From assembly GCA_964397295.1 (NCBI GenBank), contig CAYNJG010000327.1, forward strand, positions 1-6,898: a DNA stretch of 6,898 bases, in the 5' to 3' direction. This stretch comes from CAYNJG01 sp964397295 (GTDB lineage: Bacteria > Planctomycetota > Planctomycetia > Pirellulales > Pirellulaceae). Shown here in pieces: positions 1 through 6,100 of this stretch. The notes beneath the pieces are model-generated. The model did no database searches, had not been told where the DNA came from, and saw only the letters and a program-made list of their open reading frames with translations. Every line of letters starts with the position of its first letter. Within the stretch, counting starts at the first letter, position 1. Position numbers and translations under genes: made by a program.

Positions 1-2
1 AT

Positions 3-1028
3 TGGGTAGCGTCACGAATTCAAATCACAGAACAATCGCATCGGTGGATTCTTGGCTTCTTTGTGGGCTTCGGTATTTACTTGTCGCTGACTGCCGTTTG
101 CGAAGTGCTGAACATTTACGCGTTGGTATTTCCTCGTTACATCACCGATCCAAGCACTGTCGAATTCCTGGGGCGAGGTCGAGGTCCTTACTTGAACCCA
201 ATCGGCAACGGAATGTACTTGTCAGCGTGTTTGATCGCTGCATTGATGTGGTGGCCATACGTGCAAAAGGCCCACAGACCGGTGGTGCTGGGCGTGGCAG
301 GATTGATCGCCTTAGGTGCCGTCTGCACACTCACTCGAAGCGTATGGATTGGCGCTGCTGCTGCCCTTGTCGGTATGGCAGTTTTGATTGTGCCAACGCA
401 GCATCGGCTACGCGTTGTCTTGGTTGCGGCGATATCGGGTGGACTTGCGCTGGGCTTGCTGGGAAGTAGTCTCGTTGCATTCAAACGCGACAAACATCTG
501 ACGGCGAAGGAAACGGAAGACTCAGCGAAATTACGTCCGATACTGGCAGCGTTCGCGTATGAGATCTTCCAGGACTATCCGCTCACTGGCGTCGGACTTT
601 CGCAATACAAAAGACACAACATCGACTATCTGACGAAGCGATCGTTTGATTTGCCCTTGGCGAAAGCCACTACTTATGTCCAGCACAATATTTTCTTGTC
701 GCTGTTGGTCGAGACGGGATTGATTGGCGTATCGCTATTCTGTCTCGTGCTGTTCTTTTGGGTGAAGGACGGTTGGAAGCTCTGGTACGCGAAAGATCTT
801 CCTCTGTGGCAGAGGCAGTTTGGCATGTTGTCGGTATTGATGGTCGCGGCGTATTTCCCCAATGGGATGTTCCACGAGATGTCTGTTATCCCAATGTTGA
901 ACATGCTGATGTTTTTCGTCGCCGGGCTAAGTCGAAACATGGTCGATCAGATCGCGGCAAACGAAAGTGCTGGTGCCGTTCGGTCATGGCTTCCACAATT
1001 CGAACGCCGTCAAGTTTTAGCGAGTTGA
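3..1028 (+). CDS. O-antigen ligase/polymerase family membrane protein, C-terminal part (5' end outside window)
   Basis: The reading frame is open to the left edge, so the true start lies outside the window. The GTG at 63 falls inside a hydrophobic stretch and is probably internal. The 341 visible residues (residue 1 at nt 3) carry several membrane segments, at about 15-41, 71-87, 94-132, 138-158, 230-252, 270-285 and 295-312. They also carry the signatures of the Wzy_C / O-antigen ligase fold: a GRGRGPYLNP loop near residue 58, a basic residue in CTLTRS (R112), the FQDYPLTGVGLSQY segment of the large periplasmic loop, and HNIFLSLLVETGLIG starting at H228. That histidine matches the conserved catalytic histidine of WaaL-type ligases. 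Such proteins move or polymerise undecaprenyl-linked glycans on the periplasmic side of the inner membrane. Ligase, Wzy polymerase or exopolysaccharide polymerase cannot be told apart here. The gene ends at TGA and does not overlap the next gene. Confidence 0.85.
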   Translation, partial: WVASRIQITEQSHRWILGFFVGFGIYLSLTAVCEVLNIYALVFPRYITDPSTVEFLGRGRGPYLNPIGNGMYLSACLIAALMWWPYVQKAHRPVVLGVAGLIALGAVCTLTRSVWIGAAAALVGMAVLIVPTQHRLRVVLVAAISGGLALGLLGSSLVAFKRDKHLTAKETEDSAKLRPILAAFAYEIFQDYPLTGVGLSQYKRHNIDYLTKRSFDLPLAKATTYVQHNIFLSLLVETGLIGVSLFCLVLFFWVKDGWKLWYAKDLPLWQRQFGMLSVLMVAAYFPNGMFHEMSVIPMLNMLMFFVAGLSRNMVDQIAANESAGAVRSWLPQFERRQVLAS

Positions 1029-1185
1029 CTACGCTACAATTCAAGCGTCTATTCTTGAGCTTGCTCGTTCTGCGTTCTTATGGAAGGAACGTTGCTTTTT
1101 GCCGGGGGACTGTCGCCGATTCCGCTCGAATATCACTTCCTCGAGATTCTTGAACCCTTTAGCTACCGTGCTGCACTATAGCGGC
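1029..1185 (+). other. Intergenic region between ligase and sigma factor genes
   Basis: This 157-bp gap separates the ligase stop from the preferred sigma factor start and should hold the promoter of the sigma/VWA unit. I see no convincing terminator hairpin and no clear consensus promoter. An AGGAAC at 1085-1090, resembling an ECF -35 element, has a GTC only 21 bases later, which is too far for the usual spacing. A TTGAAC at 1150 has only a poor -10 partner. Confidence 0.4.
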
Positions 1186-1704
1186 ATGAGCACTGTAAAA
1201 ACCAAAATGGAAACGGATGTGGAAGCACTAATCCGCAAGCACCAGGCACAGGTTTGGCAGTACTTGCGGTATCTGGGTGCCAATCCCGCCGAGGCTGACG
1301 ACCTAACGCAAGAAACGTTCCTCGCGCTGATGCGTTCTTCCTATGAAGATCGCGGCGAAGCTGCGTTTCTGGGATTTCTTCGCAAGATTGCAAGGAATCA
1401 ACTTCTCATGTTCCGTCGCAAGTGTGGCACCGAGCTGGATACCGTTCAGCTAGAAGTTGCCGAGCACGTTTGGTCGCGAGCGATCAAAAGCGATGGCGTC
1501 GACTCGTTTCTAAGCGAGCTCGAACGTTGCCGCGAGAAACTCGAAGGCCGCGCGAAGCAGGCGATCGACTTTTCGTATCACGAAGGACTTAGTCGCAACG
1601 ATATCGCAGCCCGACTGGACATGAAACCGCAGGGCGTCAAAACGCTGCTCCGCCGAACGCGTGCGGTATTACGTGAATGCGTAGAACGAGGAATAGAGCA
1701 ATGA
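1186..1704 (+). CDS. RNA polymerase sigma factor, ECF (sigma-70 family)
   Basis: This 172-residue protein has the usual two-domain ECF layout. Region 2 spans about residues 12-80, with core-binding and -10 recognition features around WQYLRYLGANPAEADDLTQE (24-43) and FLRKIARNQLLMFRRK. Region 4 spans about 112-168, with a helix-turn-helix at GLSRNDIAARLDMKPQGVKT (134-153) followed by LLRRTR. The length is typical of ECF factors. I chose ATG 1186 because conserved region 2 begins shortly after it. ATG 1207 is also possible. A TTG at 1099 has an AAGGA at 1084-1088 but would add 29 residues with no family likeness. The TGA stop overlaps the ATG of the VWA gene (ATGA, 1701-1704), so the two are almost certainly one translational unit. 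The target promoters cannot be read from the sequence. Family call is firm; start is less so. Confidence 0.9.
   Translation: MSTVKTKMETDVEALIRKHQAQVWQYLRYLGANPAEADDLTQETFLALMRSSYEDRGEAAFLGFLRKIARNQLLMFRRKCGTELDTVQLEVAEHVWSRAIKSDGVDSFLSELERCREKLEGRAKQAIDFSYHEGLSRNDIAARLDMKPQGVKTLLRRTRAVLRECVERGIEQ
1688..1692 (+). promoter_or_regulatory. Ribosome binding site for the VWA gene, inside the sigma factor gene
   Basis: GAGGA lies 8 bases before the ATG at 1701, within the last codons of the sigma factor gene. It fixes the VWA start at 1701 rather than at the upstream in-frame start at 1677, and with the ATGA overlap it supports coupled translation of the two genes. Confidence 0.75.
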
Positions 1705-4301
1705 ATAACGAACAACCAAAAAACATCGAACGAGAACGAGACGCGGAAGATCAGCTGGTTGACTGGGGCCTAAAAGCAAATTCCGGTGCGGAAGCTGCGC
1801 CTGACCTAAGCGATAAGATTCTTGCAGCGATTGATGCTGACGGTGCGGCAGAACCAACCTCCAAAGTCACAAGGACTGAATCATCAAACAGTAGTAAAGT
1901 CTATTGGGGCATCGGCATCGCCGCGACGCTTTTGTTGATGGTTTTTGCTGTCAGCCAGTTCTTGCCACCGCACTTCAAGTTGAGGGTAGCGTCAATGGTG
2001 AACCCACAGCTTGAGCCTGAAAACTCAATGGGTGGCGCGAACGCGGATGCTTCGGGTAGCTGGTGGGGGGGCAACGAGAGCAAAGTGGCAATGGAGACGC
2101 CCAAAGTCATAATTCAAGATGAAGAAGAGTCGGCACAGATAGGCGATGACGATTTTGGTCTGGTTTCTGATCAGTCCGGTGTGGTAACGGCGTCATCTGG
2201 CCCGACAGCCACAAGTTCTAAAACTGAACCAGGCGTTTCTATCACGGGTGGTGGTCGCATCGGGGAAAGGGGTGGTCGGCCGGGATTGCAACAACGACCT
2301 TTTGCGAATTCATTCACGACGCTTGATCCTGCTGGCCCTCATCGCTACGCAGAAGAATATAAGCGAGGGCAGTTTGACGAAGCATCGGGCGAGTTGAGTA
2401 ACGCCGCGCCGTTCGCATTCTTCATACCGGACAACGGATCACCACAGACTATCCGCTTTGGCACATTGGGTGACTTCGATTTGCAAGGAAAACATGTTGA
2501 ATTGCGTTATGAACCGGTCACGACGACCCAAACGCAGGTTTACACGGTGTCCGTCCCGCAGCAACGAACGCGAACCGTGAATTACACGGTCATGGTCCCA
2601 GAGGAACGAACACGCACGGTAGAAAACAAAACGGAAACATACACGATTAATGTTCCTCAAACGCGAGTGCGAGAGGAGTCTTACACGGTAGTCGTGCCGG
2701 AACAACGAACGCGTCACGTCCCGGTAGTCAATCACGTTCCGAAATTGCTGGACAAGAACGGCAACGAAATCGTATTGAATGACGCCCAACGGAAAGAGTT
2801 CGAGGTGCTCATCCAGCAACAAGGTTTGGGCAAAAGCCCGGAAGTTGCTGGCGATCAATATGAACGCATCTACGAAAACCCGTTCGTGGTTGCAAAAGGT
2901 ACTGACGCTGTTTCGACTTTCTCGATCGACGTTGATACGGCTTCGTATTCCAACGTTCGGCAGTATTTGAACAACGGGCAGCTACCTCCGCCGGACGCAG
3001 TGCGACTTGAGGAGTTGGTGAACTACTTCGACTACGACTACGCGGGGCCGGACGGGGAAGAGCATCCTTTCGCCACGCACACAGAAGTCGTGGGCTGTCC
3101 GTGGAACTCACAACATCGCTTGGTTCGAGTTGCCATCAAAGGTCGTGAAATCGCTCGCGAAAAACGTCCGCTTTCGAATGTTGTTTTCTTGGTTGATGTT
3201 TCAGGTTCAATGAACGAACCGAATAAGTTGCCACTCGTCGTCGAAGGCCTGTCCTACATGGCTCAAGAGTTGGGTGAAAACGATCGTGTGTCGATTGTTG
3301 TCTACGCAGGATCAGAAGGACTCGCGCTACCAGCGACGCGGGGCGATCAACACGACAAGATTCTGGCGGCACTCGAAAACTTGCGAGCGGGCGGTTCGAC
3401 TGCCGGCGGTGCAGGGATCAAGCTCGCTTACAAAATCGCAGAAGAGAACTTTATCAAGGGCGGGACGAATCGTGTGTTACTTTGCACCGATGGCGACTTT
3501 AATGTTGGCCTCACGAGCACGGCTGATCTCGAACGACTCGCAGAACAAAAAGCCAAAGACACAGGAGTCTTCCTAACCGTGCTCGGATATGGACGTGGCA
3601 ACTTGAACGATGCGATGATGGAAACGATTTCCAACCGAGGCAACGGTAACTATCACTACATCGACAACCTCCGCGAGGCACGTCGCGTCTTGGTCCAGCA
3701 GCTAAGTGGCACGCTGGTCACGATCGCCAAGGACGTGAAAATCCAAGTCGAATTCAACCCGGCGAATGTCGCTGGCTATCGATTGCTAGGCTACGAAAAC
3801 CGTATGCTTCAGCGAAAAGACTTCGACGATGACACGAAAGACGCGGGCGAAGTCGGGGCGGGCCATACGGTAACGGCACTCTACGAAATCGCACCAACAG
3901 GTGTCGGAATCGAAGACACCAACGAGGAAGACGACGAGCTGAAGTATCAGCAAACGGCTTCAAAGCCCGTCGAAGAAGTGGCCAACGCGGATGAGAAGTT
4001 CACCGATGAGTTGTTGACGCTACGCTTGCGATACAAGCAACCGACGGAAAGCACGAGTACCAAAATCGAGGTTGCGGTGAAGGACGAAGATCTCGAATTC
4101 AAAAACGCGTCAGAAGATTTTCGATTCGCATCATCGGTAGCTGGTTTTGGGATGTTGCTCCGCGGATCGCAGCACAAGGGTGATGCAACGTACTCGATGG
4201 TCAAAGATGTGGCGTCGAAATCTTTAGGCGACGACGACCGTGGATACCGAGCCGAGTTTTTGAACCTCATCAAAATCGCCGGCGAGTTGTCAAGCCAATA
4301 A
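1701..4301 (+). CDS. Membrane-anchored VWA protein, YfbK-like, with YTV repeats; probable partner of the ECF sigma factor
   Basis: An 866-residue protein. In order: a charged cytosolic tail (1-66) with DQLVDWGLK and PDLSDKILAAI; one membrane span (about 68-88, rich in L, A, V and I); a Gly/Ser/Asn-rich linker with a GGG and WWGG patch (about 90-230); four YTV repeats (281-341); the VWA N-terminal region (from Y387, including STFSIDVDTASYSNVRQYL); a VWA domain (about 490-680); and a YfbK-type C-terminal domain (about 685-866, including KDVKIQVEFNPANVAGYRLL). The MIDAS metal site looks complete: D499-x-S501-x-S503, T567 and D597. E. coli YfbK is about 575 residues, so the N-terminal 380 residues are the addition. 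Topology should be tail in, bulk in the periplasm. Coupling to a sigma factor suggests an anti-sigma or sensor role, which is inference; no zinc-binding anti-sigma motif is visible. Family call is firm, function unproven. Confidence 0.9.
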   Translation: MNNEQPKNIERERDAEDQLVDWGLKANSGAEAAPDLSDKILAAIDADGAAEPTSKVTRTESSNSSKVYWGIGIAATLLLMVFAVSQFLPPHFKLRVASMVNPQLEPENSMGGANADASGSWWGGNESKVAMETPKVIIQDEEESAQIGDDDFGLVSDQSGVVTASSGPTATSSKTEPGVSITGGGRIGERGGRPGLQQRPFANSFTTLDPAGPHRYAEEYKRGQFDEASGELSNAAPFAFFIPDNGSPQTIRFGTLGDFDLQGKHVELRYEPVTTTQTQVYTVSVPQQRTRTVNYTVMVPEERTRTVENKTETYTINVPQTRVREESYTVVVPEQRTRHVPVVNHVPKLLDKNGNEIVLNDAQRKEFEVLIQQQGLGKSPEVAGDQYERIYENPFVVAKGTDAVSTFSIDVDTASYSNVRQYLNNGQLPPPDAVRLEELVNYFDYDYAGPDGEEHPFATHTEVVGCPWNSQHRLVRVAIKGREIAREKRPLSNVVFLVDVSGSMNEPNKLPLVVEGLSYMAQELGENDRVSIVVYAGSEGLALPATRGDQHDKILAALENLRAGGSTAGGAGIKLAYKIAEENFIKGGTNRVLLCTDGDFNVGLTSTADLERLAEQKAKDTGVFLTVLGYGRGNLNDAMMETISNRGNGNYHYIDNLREARRVLVQQLSGTLVTIAKDVKIQVEFNPANVAGYRLLGYENRMLQRKDFDDDTKDAGEVGAGHTVTALYEIAPTGVGIEDTNEEDDELKYQQTASKPVEEVANADEKFTDELLTLRLRYKQPTESTSTKIEVAVKDEDLEFKNASEDFRFASSVAGFGMLLRGSQHKGDATYSMVKDVASKSLGDDDRGYRAEFLNLIKIAGELSSQ
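2541..2723 (+). repeat. Four in-frame YTV repeats within the VWA protein
   Basis: Four units begin at Y281, Y295, Y314 and Y328: YTVSVPQQRTRTVN, YTVMVPEERTRTVE plus five residues, YTINVPQTRVREES and YTVVVPEQRTRHVP. The period is 14 residues, with a five-residue insertion (NKTET) after unit two. The alternation of hydrophobic and polar residues predicts beta strands. The DNA also repeats (CAACGAACGCG occurs in units one and four), suggesting duplication. YTV motifs are known to me from planctomycete cell-surface proteins; their function is unclear. Confidence 0.8.
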
Positions 4302-4310
4302 AAAAGGCCC

Positions 4311-4337
4311 AAAAAAAAGGCCAGCGGGCCGAAACAT
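4311..4337 (-). terminator. Candidate terminator for the minus-strand HNH gene: repeat arm A followed by T8
   Basis: Read on the minus strand, arm A (4337-4316) contains GGCCCGCTGGCC and runs directly into eight T residues (4318-4311), then GGGCC and another T run. The local stem is only 4 bp. Arm A can instead pair with arm C (4416-4438) through about 21 matches in 22 aligned positions with one gap and one mismatch. Either fold followed by T8 resembles an intrinsic terminator. It lies at the start of the convergent intergenic region, just after the VWA stop. Confidence 0.45.
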
Positions 4338-4343
4338 CCCTTG

Positions 4344-4363
4344 CCGGTGGCGTAAGCCACCGG
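4344..4363. repeat. GC-rich palindrome with GTAA loop
   Basis: CCGGTGGC (4344-4351) and GCCACCGG (4356-4363) form an 8-bp stem closing the tetraloop GTAA, which fits the stable GNRA class. Two further G-T pairs extend the base. The right arm is also part of a perfect 14-bp palindrome, AGCCACCGGTGGCT (4355-4368), so two folds compete. Similar 'ccggtggcttacgccaccgg' elements recur, from memory, in planctomycete genomes. It sits between repeat arms A and B. Confidence 0.65.
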
Positions 4364-4387
4364 TGGCTGGGACCCTGCAAATTGCAC

Positions 4388-4437
4388 AAGGCCCAGCGGG
4401 CCGGCACACTCTTCCATGTGTCGGCCCGCTGGGCCTT
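4388..4437. terminator. Long inverted repeat, probable bidirectional terminator (arms B and C)
   Basis: Arm B (4388-4408) and arm C (4417-4437) are inverted copies that form a 21-bp stem with a single G-T pair around an 8-base loop. The core is GGCCCAGCGGGCC. The element lies between the convergent VWA and HNH genes, where a bidirectional terminator is expected. The T-run after the stem is poor on both strands (CCTTTCAGTTGTT on plus, CCTTGTGCAATTT on minus), so it may act as a mobile-type palindromic repeat as well as, or instead of, a terminator. Confidence 0.6.
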
Positions 4438-4486
4438 TCAGTTGTTGCTACGAGGAGCAGTCGACCAAGTCTTTGATGAGAGTACG

Positions 4487-5344
4487 TCACATCCGGATTT
4501 CGAATGCCGGTTTACTTTCGTTGATCTCTCTAGCACCAGTCCAATTGTTCCAACCGCCAACAGCAGGAAAGTCAAAATCGAACCCGGGAATGTTGTTTTT
4601 CGAAAACTCGAAACAATTATTTGGCGGGAATCTCAAGAATAGCGTCTCTGAATTGCCATCAAGTATGAAACCGTCGGCAAATCTCATGCAGAGTCGCTCC
4701 ACAGTGATTGCGTTCGACTCAGCGTCGAAACAAACAATGGCAACTGGCTGGGACTGTTTCGCTCGGATTGTAAGTCTTGTTCCTTCAAATTCGACGTCCC
4801 AAGACATTTGTGAAGCTACTATTTCGTTGTCTTTGAACTTTAGTGTGGCTTTTCCGTCCAAATCACAAAAGGCTCCTGAGAGTAAGACTTCGTCTCTTTT
4901 ACATTTGAATCCGATTAGTACAGTTTCATTCACTCGAACACTTGCTTGTTCGCGACCAGTTATGACATTGCCGCCGAAACGGAGTGAAATTGGGCCATCT
5001 AAATACTGCGTCCAGGAAGGGTCACGTGAAGCGTTGGCAGGACTCGCCCTAGCCTTTGCGATTCGTTCTTTGGAAAGACGACCGCTTGTCGTGTCGATCT
5101 GATGGTTGCCGCAAAGCAAAGCCATTCCTTCCGGATCGTGCTCCTTAGCGTCTTTGAATGGCGGGTCAAAGTGTTCGTAGGTATAAGGAAGCTGCCCACA
5201 GATTACGCAACCGAAATAGCACGCCTTTCGAATTGCTCTTCGTGTTGGCGAGCTGATATACCTTTTCAAACCGTGCTTGTTAGTTTGATTGCTTTTGTCC
5301 TTTTGGGACTTGTAATTCCGTGTCCTTCGATTCCGTCGGCTCAT
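4487..5344 (-). CDS. HNH-type endonuclease with uncharacterised beta-rich C-terminal domain
   Basis: A 285-residue protein. A basic N-terminus (about 3-40, many Arg and Lys) leads into a zinc-binding HNH core: C46-V-I-C49, E57-H58, N80-H81 and C78. The segments CVICGQLPYTYEHFDPPF and GMALLCGNHQIDTTSG give two C-x2-C/H zinc pairs with the catalytic-type histidine H58 after E57. Residues from about 105 to 285 alternate hydrophobic and polar residues, with DGPISLRFGGNVITG and SWDVEFEGTRLTIR, so a beta-rich fold is likely. I recall similar HNH-plus-beta proteins of unknown role, but cannot name the family. The start at 5344 is set by AAGGAG six bases upstream, which removes 24 residues from the longest frame. 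Hand counts give about 44% G+C against about 54% in sampled lines of neighbouring genes, suggesting acquisition. DNA or RNA cleavage is inferred from the motif; defence, homing or other roles are open. Confidence 0.75.
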   Translation of the reverse strand: MSRRNRRTRNYKSQKDKSNQTNKHGLKRYISSPTRRAIRKACYFGCVICGQLPYTYEHFDPPFKDAKEHDPEGMALLCGNHQIDTTSGRLSKERIAKARASPANASRDPSWTQYLDGPISLRFGGNVITGREQASVRVNETVLIGFKCKRDEVLLSGAFCDLDGKATLKFKDNEIVASQMSWDVEFEGTRLTIRAKQSQPVAIVCFDAESNAITVERLCMRFADGFILDGNSETLFLRFPPNNCFEFSKNNIPGFDFDFPAVGGWNNWTGAREINESKPAFEIRM

Positions 5345-5350
5345 GCAATT

Positions 5351-5356
5351 CTCCTT
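5351..5356 (-). promoter_or_regulatory. Ribosome binding site of the HNH gene
   Basis: On the minus strand AAGGAG lies six bases before the ATG at 5344, the strongest Shine-Dalgarno match in the window. It decides the start in favour of MSRRNRR over the upstream in-frame start at 5416, which would overlap the last codons of the ankyrin gene. Confidence 0.85.
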
Positions 5357-5412
5357 CGTCCGGTCGGCTGCGGCACAAGGTTGTGTACATGCTACTGCCA
5401 AACGCTGTTGGC

Positions 5413-6066
5413 TCACTTCGCTCGCTTTTGTAGTTCATGCCGCAAGAGATTCGCCATCGCGGTGTGGCCATTACTGGTCGCGAATTGTACCGATGTCTCA
5501 CCATCGATATCCGCCAGCGTTGGATCTGCTCCGGCCTCAAGCAGCAACTTGGCTACTTCCATGTTTCCTTCTGCCGCGGCAAACATTAGTGCAGTCCAGT
5601 TCTCTTGGTTATCGAAAAGATCAACCTGAGCACCCGCAGCCAAGAGTGCTTTGACCGTAGCACGGTTCTTTCCACTTGATGAGTAGATCAACGCCGTGCG
5701 GTTCGTGGCATCGCGAGTATCAATGGCTGCTTTGTGCTGGATCAATAGCTCCACCAAATCCGTGTGACCATCGTAGGCGGCGAGCATCAACGCAGTGCGA
5801 CCGTTTTCGTCGGGCTGATTAACATCAACGCCGCTTTCGATCGCTTCTTGTACCTTCGCGATGTCTCCCGAAAAAGCAGCTTCGAAAAACGCGGGGTCAG
5901 TGGCGACTTTTGACTCGGGTTTCGCTACATCAACGGGAGCCGTTGCAGTCGGCGGACTGGCGGCTTGCGACGAGGGTGCTTCATCGTTTGCCGGTATCAA
6001 CTCTTGCCCGTCACATCCCAAGAGGAAACACAAGACTAGGAGGGCGAGGGTTTGGAGTCTGAGCAT
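5413..6066 (-). CDS. Ankyrin-repeat lipoprotein
   Basis: A 217-residue protein. Residues 1-17 form a lipoprotein signal peptide with the lipobox LLGC, so C18 should be lipidated. D19 at the +2 position is an inner-membrane retention signal in enterobacteria; whether that holds here is unknown. A Pro/Ala/Ser/Thr-rich linker (about 22-56) follows. Five ankyrin units then run at about 58-88, 89-121, 122-154, 156-188 and 189-213, with typical features such as NGRTALMLAAYDGHTDLVELL and NWTALMFAAAEGNMEVAKLLLEAGAD. Ankyrin stacks bind proteins, so this is probably an exported, membrane-tethered adaptor; its partner is unknown. The start is ATG 6066, with only a weak GGAA upstream. It lies 34 bp after acs on the same strand and may share its transcript. 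The 68-bp gap to the HNH gene contains no clear terminator. Confidence 0.88.
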   Translation of the reverse strand: MLRLQTLALLVLCFLLGCDGQELIPANDEAPSSQAASPPTATAPVDVAKPESKVATDPAFFEAAFSGDIAKVQEAIESGVDVNQPDENGRTALMLAAYDGHTDLVELLIQHKAAIDTRDATNRTALIYSSSGKNRATVKALLAAGAQVDLFDNQENWTALMFAAAEGNMEVAKLLLEAGADPTLADIDGETSVQFATSNGHTAMANLLRHELQKRAK

Positions 6067-6100
6067 ATGAGTCGGTTCCGTAGTGTGTATATAGGCCGGA

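Noticed and set aside
1085..1114. ECF-type promoter (AGGAAC with downstream GTC)
   Set aside because: The 21-base separation is longer than the usual spacing of about 16-18, and no better -10 element is present.
1150..1179. Housekeeping promoter TTGAAC with CACTAT
   Set aside because: The -10 matches only three of six consensus bases, and the start point would fall almost on the sigma factor start codon.
3947..4417. 156-residue minus-strand open frame opposite the VWA C-terminus
   Set aside because: It runs through the palindrome cluster and is antisense to a well-conserved YfbK-type domain; it is a shadow frame.
4302..4440. CRISPR array
   Set aside because: There are only three arms, one inverted and one imperfect, with no regular spacing and no cas genes nearby.
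4416..5102. 228-residue plus-strand open frame opposite the HNH gene
   Set aside because: It begins inside the repeat arm and shows no domain-like pattern, while the opposite strand carries a clear zinc motif and a strong ribosome binding site.
5397..5412. Short inverted repeat GCCAA/TTGGC between the ankyrin and HNH genes as a terminator
   Set aside because: The stem is only 5 bp and no T-run follows on the minus strand.
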